Shown: piece after piece, positions 1 through 12,069 of the stretch | Layout of the letters: each line of letters begins with the position of its first letter | How positions within the stretch are numbered: position 1 is the stretch's first letter | Source: Turnera subulata | Lineage: Eukaryota; Streptophyta; Magnoliopsida; Malpighiales; Passifloraceae | DNA length: 64,000 nucleotides | Direction: 5' to 3' | NCBI GenBank assembly: GCA_028386065.3 | Contig: JAKUCV010007537.1 | Location: 98,061 to 162,060 of the forward strand | Notes under the pieces: generated by a model | Databases searched by the model: none | Seen by the model: only the letters and a program-made list of their open reading frames with translations | What the model was told of the DNA's origin: nothing | Position numbers and translations under genes: made by a program

Positions 1-272
1 TTGCTTGTTTGTTTTTTTTTTTTTTCAATTTTAATTTTAAACCTTCAAAACTACGTAGTTTCGATCGAAGACTCAACAAAACCCGTGCTTCACCCCGAAA
101 CACATTCCGATATCAACGAAACCCGAAGCATGAGAAATTCTAACTGGAAATTGACATTTCCAAGGAAAGGTAATCTATTTCCTCGACTAAAACTCGAAAA
201 TACTTCAAGGGTAAAATTGGAATAAATTTCCGAAAATTTCGAAAATCAAATTATAAAATCCGGGGCGTTACA
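1..272 (-). mobile_element. LTR retrotransposon end (partial, cut by window start)
   Basis: Read on the minus strand, the segment begins at 272 with TGTAACGCCCCGG followed by AT-rich sequence. This is the kind of 5' terminus often seen on plant Ty3/gypsy LTRs. The other end lies outside the window, so neither the closing CA nor a target-site duplication can be checked. No coding sequence is visible. It could be a solo LTR or the edge of a full element. Confidence 0.5.
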
Positions 273-556
273 TAAAAGCTTTCACATCATTGTTAAAACG
301 TTCCCTGAGATTATATTCAGTTTGAATTTGGCCAAATTTAACAGAATCTCAAAATCTACAGATGACTTCCCAACTATTCAGATTGAAAACCAGCATGTTG
401 TAAGCAAAAAAGTCACCAAGGCAGTAATGCTACAAGTTATAACAGATCATTTCTATACCACAAAAGCTCAACTAGACATGAATATACAGACCCCAAAACC
501 AGTCAAATCAGCAAGCACTTTGCAGCCTTCGGGTGACTGTCTCCCATTGCTTTTCT

Positions 557-1453
557 TCAAGAAACAAGCAATGAAATAAGGCAGACCAAGAGTATGATGA
601 TTATCACAGCCCAAATCCAAAAAACCCACGCCTTGGTCTTGCTCTTCATCTGATTGGCATAATAAAGATTGTTCGTCCCACCACTGACAAAGCTGCGTGC
701 ATTAGCCACATTCTCCACAATGTCATCGATTTTCTCCCCTTGTGTTTCAACAAGAACAGCCATATCTAGAAACACCTGATGCAACTTTCTCAAGCTTCTC
801 TGTAAATCTATCACTGCCTCATGCCTCTCCCTGTTCTTAAAATCCAGCCCTGCTTGCCCTGCAAACATTTGAACTCCCACACTTCCAGAAATCATCTTTT
901 CCATCAATTCATCAGTAGGTTCCTCCCCAGTCATAGTATAGTACCTTCTCTTGAGATCGTTTTTGTAATCAGACAAAATCTTCTCTCTCAGAATCTGAAA
1001 CTCATTCATTATCTCTCTGAGCTTAACTTTCATTCCATGGGTGACAGACACCCTTGTCCTATCAACAGGACTGCCTTCTCTGTAGAACTCTGCAATCCTG
1101 CGATTGGCCGCATTGGATTTGTCAAGTGACTCTAGTCTTGCCTTCACAATCTTGGCCTTTCGTAGAACTGCAACTATGTCAGATTCGATTCTGTCTCTCA
1201 GGCCACGAAGAACTTTGGCACTGTGAGTGGACTTGGTCTCTTCATTAAGGGCTTGAAGATCAGACATGAGATTGATAATCTCTTCCATTTCGGCCTTGAT
1301 TGGATTGACTTCTTCGAAGAACTGAGAGAGGTTGGGTTCATCCGTGGGGTTCAGTTGGCCCGACTCCATGTCCAGTTGGGCTTCAAGGTCCTCTCTGGCT
1401 TGCTTCTTCAATTCCACATAACTTAAGAAGGATTTTGTCATCAGATCATTCAT
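557..1453 (-). CDS. SYP112: Qa-SNARE syntaxin, SYP112-like
   Basis: A single coding exon of 298 residues. The N-terminus MNDLMTKSFLSYVELKKQA is the SYP11-type opening, and the rest follows Arabidopsis SYP112 more closely than KNOLLE/SYP111 as I recall them. An N-terminal Habc helical region is followed by a Qa SNARE motif around residues 200-265, with the zero-layer glutamine at about Q238 in LVETQGEKIDDI. A C-terminal membrane anchor covers about residues 275-298, giving a tail-anchored protein. Family role: plasma-membrane or cell-plate Qa-SNARE in vesicle fusion during cytokinesis and secretion. The start is the ATG at 1453; in-frame upstream codons lie beyond a splice acceptor (CTTGCAG, near 1480) and belong to an intron. 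The next gene upstream is transcribed in the same direction. Confidence 0.93.
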   Translation of the reverse strand: MNDLMTKSFLSYVELKKQAREDLEAQLDMESGQLNPTDEPNLSQFFEEVNPIKAEMEEIINLMSDLQALNEETKSTHSAKVLRGLRDRIESDIVAVLRKAKIVKARLESLDKSNAANRRIAEFYREGSPVDRTRVSVTHGMKVKLREIMNEFQILREKILSDYKNDLKRRYYTMTGEEPTDELMEKMISGSVGVQMFAGQAGLDFKNRERHEAVIDLQRSLRKLHQVFLDMAVLVETQGEKIDDIVENVANARSFVSGGTNNLYYANQMKSKTKAWVFWIWAVIIIILLVCLISLLVS

Positions 1454-2195
1454 CTTTGCAAGATTTTTGCAAAACCCACCTGCAAGCACATGCAGTAACG
1501 TATCATAAATAGAACGCAGAGTCACAAGACTAGAAAAAAACAAGAATCATAAAGAAAGTAATGAACTTTTAGATGGAAAACGTAAGTACCCAAAACTGGT
1601 TTCGGTGTATGGATCAATCACTCAATGTTCTTGAGATTCTTTGGGGTATTCGTCCAGGAGATCTAAACGACATGCAAAATCAACCAAGACATTACCCAAA
1701 TAAGTGCTTTTTCAAGAAACAAAAAACTAAAGTCATCAAGGACACAGTACACATAAAAGGATCATAATGGTTGTCAAATTGTACAGAGAAACACAGAAAA
1801 GGTAAATGGGTTAGCAAACACCAAAAAGAAAAGCAAGTAAACGATTAAAGCAATGATTCATAGAAGACTGTGGGGGAGGAAAAAGGTTTTCCACAACCCT
1901 AAAGAAGCCATGCAAAAGAAAAGAGAAAAGAGAGAAACGGAAGTTGGGTTTCTGTCAAAAACCTAGAAGAAACCGATGCGTGTGCTCTGTTTGCAAGAAG
2001 AGAGATCCTTTTGCGATGGCAGAGACCCTCTGTGCAATCTTTCCTTCCACTTCTTCGGATGTGTGCGGGTTTAGGGTATGGAGAAAGATGAAAGTGATAG
2101 CAAGTGTTTTGCTGTTGTTTACTGGAGAGGGAGAATGGAGGAAGAAGAAACACTTTGGAATTCAGGGCTCAAAAGATATTTGAGAGAAGGATCCT
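1454..2195 (-). other. SYP112 5' leader with an intron
   Basis: Between the TATA box and the ATG lie about 740 bases without a supported coding exon. The acceptor TGCAG ending at 1480 leaves a 26-base leader piece joined to the ATG, so the 5' UTR is split by an intron. The donor is uncertain: several candidates exist between about 1590 and 1990 and I could not choose one. Confidence 0.5.
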
Positions 2196-2220
2196 GATCA
2201 TTCAGTTTCTTTTCTGCCTC

Positions 2221-2228
2221 TTTATATA
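2221..2228 (-). promoter_or_regulatory. TATA box of the SYP112-like gene
   Basis: The minus strand reads TATATAAA, followed by a purine-rich leader. Transcription would start near 2190-2195. This fits an upstream leader exon before the 5' UTR intron. Confidence 0.5.
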
Positions 2229-2231
2229 TCC

Positions 2232-3014
2232 TTTAAGTTTACATGGAGGAAGACAGTAGCCGTTAACTTTTAGGCGGCGCTAAGCAAAGTATAACTGCCC
2301 CAAAATAGACCCACTTGTTCAAAGAATTGAAAATCAGCGGCAATGCACGACGTTAAAACGGCACTGTTTACTCAAACGACAGCGTTTGGTTCAGGAACAG
2401 TGACGAGGATAACAGTGACGGGCATTGTAACTACTTTTTCTCAAATTTCCATTTTAGAACCCCTCAATTCAAGTCTACAACGTAATGAAGAGGAATCGCC
2501 ATATTGAATGATCATTGCGCCAAATCAATTTATGTGGGATTGGTGTTATAATATCGATCATGGTCATAAAACCAAACTTGTCATAAGGTAAATTGAGAAC
2601 CATGTTAAAGGTCACAAAGGCTTCCATGATATTTCACAAGTTCCCAAAATATTTACTGGAAAGTTGAAAACGCTGCTTTTGCATGTTTTGGTGCTTGAAA
2701 ATTTGAAGTGGTTCTTCCCGCAAACAAAACTCGAAAGCCCTTCAAAGTTCTGCTAACAACATGGTCTTTGAATTAACAGACATTATGTAGATTACAAGAT
2801 ATGTTACAATTTCAGCAGCTACAGCAGTTCATAAGGAAAATTCTCAAGAGTTCTATCACAAAGGAAATCTCTACTTCTGTGTGAAGCATAAATTTATTAT
2901 TAGCATTTCAGAGAAAGCAGCAGAAGAAGTCCTATCACGGCATTGTCAGAAATGCGCCTTCTTGTGTTTACAAAACGAAAGCATCCATTCAACAAGCAGA
3001 GCCATCCCTCATGA
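2232..3014. other. Intergenic: SYP112 upstream DNA and PPAT 3' region
   Basis: The left part is the distal promoter of the syntaxin gene. The right part (roughly 2830-3014) is the expected 3' UTR of the minus-strand CoA gene. No supported ORF or RNA gene was seen. Confidence 0.5.
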
Positions 3015-5278
3015 TCAGAGATTAGGTTTGGCCTTCTCAGCCTCGAGCCTCCTCAATGTGGTAGAGCTGAGCTTCTCTCCACCAGATTCTTCAGAAACTA
3101 GATCCACAATTTCAATCTGCATAGGATCCATGATGTAAAGGCCCTGATTTTTCTCACATTTTCAAGGAATTATAGAATTCCATCCTATAGCAGAAACTAC
3201 ATTTTTCATCACATGAAAATAAACCAGAAACTCGAACCTTTAGCTGGGAAAGTCCCTTGTCGGCTCTCTTCTTATTGACTGATAGTCCACCTGGTAATGT
3301 CTCTTTACTGCAATAAAAAAAACCAGGTGTTGATCACAAGTAATCCAAAAAAAATTTGGAGGGTAAACATATTAAAGGCTGCAAGAGCAAAGCAAGTTTG
3401 TCCATTTCCGCTTGATCCTTCCTTAAAATAAAATAGTTCAAGGCAAGTTACAGAACCATAAAGAAATAAGCAACAGAACTGAAAAGGCCTAGTGAAGAGC
3501 CACACGCTAAAATGCTGAACCAAAAGCAAAGGATGGCACAGATCAACTGCAAAGTAACATAACCAAGTAGAAGCCCCAAAGGACACAAACATATCCAGCT
3601 GTAGCTTTAGAGCAAACAAAAATGACATGAAGAGGTGGCATTTCTTAAAGGGGGAAAAAGGAAAGAAGACCATCCAGAGCCTTTATCTTAAATAGAGCTT
3701 ACCAAACATTACAATATCTTACCTAACCACTATAGCCTCCAAATTTTCATCAACGATTGAAGGTCCATATGGATCCGTAATGGGTTCAACTTGCACCACG
3801 AGTTCTGGCTTAATAGACTGCAGAAAATCAAAACCGAAACAAAATGGTCATAAAATTAACAAAAAGGGCGAAGGACCACATTGTTTCTGATACAAGGAAA
3901 CATTTTCACTTGATTTGGAATGCTGACAAGGGCCCACATGGTTTGCTATTCCTAAACCTAGCCTGGTGACCACTTGAAGTTCCACTTTGGGAGACTTAAA
4001 CCAGGGCAAGGATGAAATAACTGGTCCTCAATTTTTTTTTTTTTTTGGTAATAAGGGATTGCAATTTCCATTAATCGAAATCATCAGAATACATCAGGCC
4101 TTGTAGGCCAAATAACGCCCTGGGCGTCTCTACAAACAATTTCCTGTACTACTGATGGTGGATTCGGCAGGATAGTTAGCCCCAAGTCGTGTTGGTATGC
4201 ATTGTGAGCTAGTCTATCCGCACATTCATTTGCCAACCTATTAACAAAAGAGATGTTCACACACCAGTTTTGGGACAGAAGATCCTTAATCTCCCATACA
4301 AGGCTATCGAGTTCCATATCAGGTGGGAGATCTGACGTAATCCATTCAACAGCGATAAGGGAGTCTACCTCAAGTTCTACAAAACGATGAGGATGAGCCC
4401 ATGCAAGTTTGAGACCCGTCAAAATACCCCAAAGCTCAGCTTGAAGCGGGGAGCAAGAGCCCCTGGTCCTCAATTTTTTAATCCACAATGAAATAATATG
4501 TCATACCGAACCAAAAGATGAAGGAGAGAGACTAACACAGCCGAAGACATAACCGAAAGATATACAAATCGAGGCAGAAAAATAGCACCCAGCTCACCAT
4601 TCCAGCTACAGTTTGTGTGGGAGATCACAGAACCCTCAACCACACATATTGGAAATAAATAGTGCACACAACAGCAAACAAATCATGAAGCTTCAAATGG
4701 CAGCACAGAAAGCATACCTTGATGTAACTTTCCACATTCCGCATCCTTTCCTCAACGGGTTGTATTAACTCCTTGAACTGAAAAAGGCAGAGAAAACAAG
4801 AAAGAAGACCTAAATCATTTCATTGATTCCGGTATCATAACCCAAAATTGCATCCTTGAAGTGGCAATAGCTCGGTGTTTTAAATTAACTGTGTCTGGTA
4901 AAACAAGAAGTAACCCGACGTAGTCATACTTACAGCTTTGAAAAGGTTAACATTAATCAAAAAATGACAAAAGCGCACCTTTTTCTTACTCAACATAGGG
5001 CCATCGCAGACTCCAACCACAATCCGATCCCTCGCTAAATCCGCTGCAGCCTACTATTGTCACCAACCTATCAAAATCGTCTCTTTCTTCTTCTTTTTTT
5101 TTTGCTCAAAACAAACAGAACGGAATTAAAAACCAGTAACTTGGGGAAATTTTTATACCTTAAGAACGAGGCGATGGCCGTCGTGTAATCGATCAAAAGT
5201 CCCGCCCAGAACCAACGCTCCATATGTATTCGGCGCTGATACTTCAGAATTCACCGCCGACTCCTCCGGTATCGCCAT
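3015..5278 (-). CDS. COAD: Phosphopantetheine adenylyltransferase (PPAT, CoA biosynthesis)
   Basis: Six exons in coding order: 5278-5159, 5050-4979, 4777-4718, 3817-3723, 3307-3238, 3116-3015. They join in frame to 172 residues, close to the Arabidopsis enzyme. The protein catalyses ATP + 4'-phosphopantetheine to dephospho-CoA + PPi, the fourth step of CoA synthesis. The nucleotidyltransferase signature [12 protein letters not shown] lies at about residues 24-35 with the two HxGH-type histidine positions in plant PPAT form. The following exon encodes the strand [14 protein letters not shown] later SxKR-type segment, [13 protein letters not shown], binds nucleotide in the family. No targeting peptide is evident, so cytosolic. 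The third intron (4717-3818) carries a LINE fragment in the same orientation as the gene. The ATG at 5278 was chosen because the family begins shortly before [10 protein letters not shown]. Confidence 0.95.
4038..4462 (-). mobile_element. 5'-truncated LINE (L1-type) with RNase H domain, inside a PPAT intron
   Basis: On the minus strand, the open frame ending at 4084 encodes the last ~125 residues of a plant non-LTR retrotransposon RNase H domain. Visible hallmarks are [16 protein letters not shown], the acidic strand ELEVDS and a final CADRLA. A short 3' UTR and an A15 tail (T run 4032-4046 on plus) follow. The insert is flanked by a 17-base direct repeat, CTGGTCCTCAATTTTTT, at 4021-4037 and 4463-4479. 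This is the target-site duplication, partly ambiguous with the tail. The frame is intact over the retained part, so the insertion may be fairly recent. It sits in the third intron of the CoA gene. Confidence 0.92.
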
Positions 5279-6967
5279 TTTATCGAAGTATATCTCTTCG
5301 CGACTACAAAGGGTTATTATTGGACAAGAAGAAGTAGAAGAGCGAGAAAAGAGAGAGTTGGAGAAAGAGAGAAGACGAAGTGAGGATCTTCTTGGTTTTC
5401 CTTGATGGGTTTGGGTTTGATTTTGGAATTGGTGTGTAAATTCAACTTGGGTTCTTCTGGGATTCCTAAAGTATGCGTCTTTGTGTTGTCGCTCGTGGGT
5501 TTGCGTTGGGGATGCGAGACTTAAAATGGAATATACTTGATGCATTAACAATCCTTACAAACTACAAAGAACCTGGTCCATTTTTCCTGCTATGTTTATA
5601 TTGTTTGACTTGGGGTTGGGTTGGGTTGGGTAACAAAGTGAGTGGTTGGGCGTGGACGAGATCAATGATCCGATCATAAAAATGATAAAATTCCTAACAT
5701 TCCTCATAGGGGCAGCTAATTTGATTGTTGTTTATGGAAAACCAATAGATGGTAGAATTGATTGTTGCTGGTGGGCTACACCATATGCCTTTTTGTACAA
5801 GACAAACTAAAAGTCTAAAATTGACCACAAATTGTACAAGACGTTGACGCCTGATGGAATACAAGCCTCACGCACGCAAAGTGTGTTCTAGTCCGGGAGT
5901 GATTTGGTATAATTTAGTTACGATGACACTATCGTTTGGCAAGATAAGGACTTTGATGAATTCGCCGACTGAAAGAGCTTTAAATTCGAGATATAAACAC
6001 GACAGTATTTGTGATGGCATGAAGATAAGTCTTGAAAAATTTGCAGTAACCCGCAAGGTTGCCCATCCTGAAGGATTTATGGACTCACCCAACATTTATT
6101 GGAGCAATTAGTGTTACATTGCACCTAACAACTGCTTACAAGTTTCGGGAGCTCAACTTGGGCAGTGAGGAAGAATGGCACTGTTTTATTTTCTATTCAA
6201 AACTGGGGAGAATCGCCTACATCCATGCTATTAGTTACTACTGTTGCGACATGATACAAGAACAGTAACATAATATGTAATCTGACGGGTTTTGGAAAAC
6301 TCGGGTTCCCAGAGTTGGACAACTTCCAAGTAGGCATGGAGATCAATCAATTAAAAAGCTACACCATAAACATTCTATTCCCCACTTCCGTGCTTAGGTA
6401 GGGGGTCATTCTGTGGCAATTTTTAAGCGTCTTTTAGGCAACATCTAACTCTTTTATTTATCCACCAAACCGCCAGAAGATGTTGGCTTAGTTGTAGTAT
6501 GCAAGGAATGATAACAGGTCTTTGGTGTTCTATTCTCCCGTTTGCGCAATAGTCCACTGGTTTCCACGAACCTATAAACTCAAGAACATAACTATCAAGG
6601 CTGTAGTAGAATGTGTGCCTCAGGCGTTCGAGCATAAAAAGTGGAAAATAACATCTGTCGGATGTATTCTAAGTTCTACCCTACTGTTATGACAAGAAGT
6701 GTACCAGCCCCATGACAAAAAGTTCCAGCTCCAGCGTCATTCCTCATGTAACAGTAATTGACAAGGATTGACCCAGAGAAAGGAAATAAACAAATTGTAC
6801 AAGTAGATACCTCAAATGATCATCTGCTGTCTTTCACGGAAACATAAGTTATTTTGGTAGCGATTACCATTACTCGAGGAGCAATATACGCCCAAATGAT
6901 TTTAAAACAGGTTTCTAATACCACCTTGGTTATGCATGGTTCATTTGAGAATAATGCATTGTGAGAA
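5279..6967. other. Intergenic: PPAT promoter and 3' region of the DUF829 gene
   Basis: About 1.7 kb without a supported gene. The part next to 5279 is a purine/pyrimidine-biased leader (CT-rich read from the minus strand). The rest is AT-rich with only short chance frames. Confidence 0.5.
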
Positions 6968-9062
6968 TCACTTCTGCTTGACTGTTGCAAAACATTCTTT
7001 CAAGAAACTATGAAGCACTGACAAATATGTATCCGGGAAAGTTCTGTAGTGGTCTACATGTGGGGATGACCTGAAATTGTAGGATAGTACCTTCCTTCCC
7101 ATTTTCCTCTGGCCCTCAATCAACATCTCTATGGATTGAAATGGAACAACCTTATCAGCAGTGCTATATAGGTAGAGCTGAGGGCAGGGAGGCTGGTTCG
7201 TTGAAAGAATGGAGAATATCTTCTTTAGTTTCCTGTAAAGATTGGCGAGAGACAAGCACCAACTCATCACCTTCAGACAGCCGAGATGACCAATTTATGT
7301 GTAAAATAGTAAAGATATTCAAGGAAATAGTGCAGAATGTGGTTAGGAATACTTACTGATCCACATCAGACAATTTCAGAATCACAGAGAATAGCTTCTC
7401 CAATGCTGAGAGCACCAGTGATTCAAACAACTGAGGTTTCTCCTTTACTCCTAATTCACCACTTTGATTATCTAATCCATTTATATTATTGATCTCAGCT
7501 GAACGGAGTGTTGCAGAGCTGCGGTTTTTCAGCAGGGCAGCAGAAAACCCACCAGCCCAGACCTGCCAGCATTGAAGAAAATCATCCTATAGTACCGCTT
7601 GACAACAAAGGAATTCCTAACAAACAAACTTGTACAACAAATGAAGATATCAAAATTCAAATGGAGATAAATACATGCCTCTTTTGAGATCGAAGCACCA
7701 AATTTTTCAGTATCAAATGGGGCACCATTCCAAATCATTTATGTTAGACACAATTCCTTCCTTGTTTTATCATATTTTTTCTTCTTTTTTTGGAAATAGA
7801 TGAGATGTTCAAGGTAAGACTCCTACGCTGTTTGCCATTTTGAACTTTGGAGGGTATCCCTGAGCAACTCAGTAGAGATAATCATTTAAGATTCTTTTTA
7901 AACAGAACTGAAAACATCTCCACAATCAGACACCCTGAAAGCAACATGCAGTAATTATTTGAGCACATTCATCTCAAAAAAGAATTGTGGAGAGGATATA
8001 GCTCTAGAATTCTATATCACAGGTGTTAAACTGATAAACAATCACGAACATACAAATATCACCAATTCACAAACCTTGCTAGGTAACATTTTTCCACAGC
8101 TGCATTGTATGCACAAAACAAATCCAACCAAATTCGGACAAAACATAAGAATGTATACAAAAAGCTATAATCTCATCACTGAATCAACAGAACCACATTC
8201 CTACAGACCTTGGGATCAAACGCCCCACCGCCTCCCGAATCAAAAACACAACCTGCAATCTTCTCCAGCAACTCTTCTCTTCCCTGCATAATATCAAGAA
8301 TATAGCCGTACCTGCAAAGCCAAAAGCAAATGCAATCAACCCTCGCCACTGAATCAAAACCCCCTAACTTCCCAAAAACCAAATCAGTCCCCAATATAAA
8401 GCAAACAGATCAACCTACGCAAACCAGCCGGTGTTGCTAAAGGTATGGAACACCAGACGCCGTTCTCTCCCATCATCTTCTCTCCCGGAAACCCACGAAA
8501 CCAGCTCGTTCGCCAACTCCGTGACCCGGGCCTCCACTCGCCGCCCCAAATCGAAGCAAAGCAACTCCCTCGGGTCGACGACGAAAGTAACGGCGTGGAA
8601 CCCTTTCCCGTTGTACCACTCCACGTACTTCCTCAGGTGCCTTCGCTGGGCCCCGAGCCAACCCAGCAACACCACCGTCACGACGGGCCCGGGTTTTCCA
8701 CCCAAACCGGAGAACTCGTTGGCGGCGGGGTCCGGGGCACGGTGCCAGGCGAAGAGGCGGGAGCTTGCGTTGGATTGGGAGGTGAAATCAGGGTTTTGCG
8801 GTGATGGGTTTGAGAGGTGAGAGGAAGAGAGCGAGAGGAGGAAGTTGATGGGGTTTGGGTTTGGAGTGATGGGTGAGTAGTTACCGGGAGGAGAGAATAG
8901 AGAGCGGACGCGAATGGGTTTTGGCGTTGAAATGAGGTGGGGGTGTTTTGTTGGGTTTATGAATCGGTGAGGGAATGGGTGTGGGTTTAGGCGATTTGGT
9001 GTTGGTAAGTGATGTGATTTCGTGAGGAATTGGCGACTGAAGAGCCTCACTGGAGCTTCCAT
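6968..9062 (-). CDS. TMEM53/DUF829 alpha/beta-hydrolase-like protein
   Basis: Four exons in coding order: 9062-8419, 8311-8209, 7562-7357, 7232-6968, giving 405 residues in frame. The N-terminal ~60 residues are rich in Arg, His, Pro and Ser and poor in acids, as in organelle transit peptides. The DUF829 (TMEM53) domain starts near [16 protein letters not shown] and contains FHTFSNTGW and [12 protein letters not shown]-terminal elements are [13 protein letters not shown] (family acid position) and [13 protein letters not shown] (family histidine). The family has an alpha/beta-hydrolase fold, but no plant substrate is established. I recall an Arabidopsis homologue (At2g18245) next to the CoA gene, matching the order here. 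The first intron uses donor GTAGGT; an alternative one codon later would create a stop. Confidence 0.9.
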
Positions 9063-9853
9063 GGCAGAGAGACTGAGAGGGAGGAGAGGGTGAACAGAAC
9101 TTTCTTTTTTTTTTTCAAAATACCATATTATAAGCACTAGGCTGCTTGTTCTGTTCCTTCCGTGAATTTCTTTTTTTTTTTTTTGGGTCAAACTTTCGTG
9201 AAATTCAATGATGTTTTTTTTTTCCCTGAAAGCCCACGACGAGTCACTCACTGTCGTCCACGTGCAACTCCGTTTTTCGCGGGAGGTAGCTGATATATTT
9301 TTTTTGATATAAAAGGTAGATGATATATTTGGTTGCTACATTTTTATTTTTTCGAATGGTTTTTTAATGGTTGCGTCCAAAAATTTCTAGATTTTAAGTC
9401 TAGCTGGGTCGGCCCACTGAGTGATAAATAAAACTCTACATACGTTAATTAGTGTTACTGGTATCCAGTGATATTCTACATTCAACACACCAAACCGTTA
9501 TAGCAAATCCATAATGAATTATTGTATTCACAAATGGAAATGGAAGCACTCCTTCATTACCGTACATATAACAACACCGACACCATTAGCACCTCCAATT
9601 TCACAAAATAAAAAAAACATACCAATTGCCAAATTAACAACATTTGGCTAGGACAACAACCTCAGTGACACACTTATATATTTTTATTTTTATTTTACCA
9701 CTCAATATATATACTTATTCGGTTATTCCTCGCAATAGATGACTTAATAATAAAGGAACAAATAAATTAAGCTACAACCCCCAAAAAAATTCCACGCCGC
9801 CATACTAAATTAATCAAAGCCAACAATGGAAGCACGGCATACACTTCACCCTC
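9063..9853. other. Intergenic, AT-rich
   Basis: Promoter side of the DUF829 gene and 3' side of the dioxygenase gene. It contains oligo(T) runs and a short local duplication of the GATATATTT type near 9290-9325. No gene supported. Confidence 0.45.
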
Positions 9854-10591
9854 TCAAAGTCTAAGTTGTTCAAGGCATGTCTCCACGTCGATGGGATTAT
9901 TATCATTAGTTTCCAAGGCTTCCCGATAGGTCATGGCCCGATAGCCCCGCGGGCGGTGCTCGTCCACGAACTCCGGTGCCGGACTCACAATTGTGTCTAG
10001 GGATGGGCCGTGGAGGGTGGCCAAAGAGATCCTTTGAACCTTGTTCTTAGTCACCACCACATGGTGAAGATGGCTCCTGAACTTGCCGTTGGTTAGAACC
10101 TGTTAATTTGAATTGAATTACCAGTGCATGCCCCACTTCTAATCAATGCGACAAGGACAATATAATGGACACATTACATAATATGTGGGTATGGCAAAAT
10201 ATGATGTGTTGATTTCCAGTATGTATGATTTTTTTTTTGCAAATATACTATCACTTGTGTTGTGCATGAATACATATGGGACTAGTCTGAAACAATATCC
10301 ACCTAACTCCGCCATGCATCAAATTAATGCACCGAAATGATGTGGCATTTATAACTTCATACACTTAATTACCCTATTTTTCAATTACTCTTTTAATACT
10401 ATCATTTATCATATCTGCCAGGTTGTTTGTGTGTTCATTATAAATTATCCACAACTATTTACACGTATGTATATATAGAATAATTTTGTGTGCGTGATGG
10501 TGTGGATGACTGTACATGATATCCGCTCTTGACATTGTGTATTAGGATTTTAATCTCCTTCTATGCTCTAACTTAAGTGTGTGTGTATATA

Positions 10592-10629
<38 letters not shown>

Positions 10630-11952
10630 GCTCCGGTATATATATAAGTTGTTGGACATCTTAAGAAATAACTATACAAAATGAGATGAATATTGTACGT
10701 ACCTCGAGATGATCTCCAAGTTGAATTAAAATGGCATTAGGAGGAATGGAAACATTGATCCACTTCCCCTGATGAGATAAAACCCTAAGGCCACCATTCA
10801 CATCTTGTACTAGTGAAACACAAAACCCTGGGTCTGTGTGCGTAGGTAATCCAATGGAACTCTTCGCATTGAAACATGGAGGATAGACATTGACTGCACA
10901 CACATCATAGCCTCTTTTCAGGTTGAACACATCCTCAATGTAGGTTTCTTCTTGCCCTAATATCTTTGATAATGCTCTCGCCAAACCAAATTTAACCTCT
11001 TCCAATCCCTTGATGTACTCTCCAAATGCCTCCCTATATATTTACCACAACAGTTAATTAGCTTGTTAATGAGTATAGGTGAGGTCCAACCACATGTATT
11101 ATTAATGTATAACACTTTTTTTAGGTAGTATGGTTTTGTAATTTTTGTTAAACAAATTGTTATCAAGATCCATATATACCTGTAGCAATGTTCAGGTGGA
11201 CAGTGATACTCAGGATACACCACCATCTTCACGAATTCTCTATTTTCACCGGCATAAGAATTTAGGCCATAGACCATCGTATCTTCTGAACTTTTTTTCA
11301 GGTACTTTCTCTTCTCTTCCGCCTCTGTCTCTCTGAAGTAGTCAGCAATCTTCTTTAGTGCACCTTCGATTACATTATCCGGCACAGAATGGTTTACAAG
11401 CTGCAAAGAAATGGCAAATTCAAATTAATGATCTCATAATTTGGTTCAACATTTTTCCTACTATATAATAATGTAATTAAAATGCCCAAGCTATGTATCC
11501 TTAGATTAATATGCATTATTAGGGAAAGGATAAATATATACTGTATGAGTTAATACATCCCAAACCAATTAAATTTTGTCTTCCATAATTCTATATGTAT
11601 ACATAACTTGACTGTTTCAGCGTAGCTACTCTAAGATTTAAGATTCATTTCATTGAGTTAGTGCATATATATTATGCATGGTAAATGAAAGTGAGAGAAA
11701 AAAAAAACGAAAAGGAGAAGCCTTGAGTGTTAATACATTGAAGAATCCATATTCTTCAGATGCTTTGCTGAGATGTTGGAGAGCTCTGGACCTCTCATCA
11801 AGGTCATCAGAGAAGAGCTTGGCATAATCAATGATGGGTATTTCCTCATCTACTGCCACAATGGAATCTAGGGGATTGGGAAGATGATGGGGAGGGGCTA
11901 TGTCACTTGGTTTAACAGGCTCTTGAACAAGCACTGCATCTCTTCCAGCCAT
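9854..11952 (-). CDS. 2-oxoglutarate/Fe(II)-dependent dioxygenase (DOXC class)
   Basis: Four exons in coding order: 11952-11737, 11400-11180, 11033-10703, 10099-9854, giving 337 residues in frame. The N-terminal DIOX_N region runs from about IPIIDYAKL to GFFNLVNHSVP. The catalytic domain contains the Fe ligands H211 and D213 (THTD) and H268 (in SHLHHVV), and the 2-oxoglutarate contact R279-x-S281 (RIS). All key residues are present, so the enzyme should be active. These enzymes hydroxylate or desaturate small molecules such as flavonoids, hormones or salicylate. It resembles proteins annotated as 2-ODD 19-like or DMR6-like, but the substrate cannot be read from the sequence. The third intron contains a TA microsatellite. 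Confidence 0.9.
10594..10626. repeat. (TA)n microsatellite in a dioxygenase intron
   Basis: An almost pure TA run of about 33 bases, preceded by GTGTGTGTATAT. It lies in the third intron of the dioxygenase gene. Confidence 0.9.
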
Positions 11953-12061
11953 TGCTAGCTAAGTGTTGTGTGCCTTTGCTGGGAATTGAAAGACAAGTGG
12001 ACACAATGGGATGCAAAGGAGACAATGAAAGGATTGTGGAGATACAACTGAATCGGGGTGC

Positions 12062-12069
12062 TACTTATA
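12062..12069 (-). promoter_or_regulatory. Likely TATA box of the dioxygenase gene
   Basis: The minus strand reads TATAAGTA about 110 bases upstream of the ATG, giving a leader of roughly 80 bases. Confidence 0.45.

Noticed and set aside
8431..8820. Plus-strand open frames opposite the DUF829 first exon
   Set aside because: They mirror a GC-rich coding exon on the minus strand and have no domain or splice partners.
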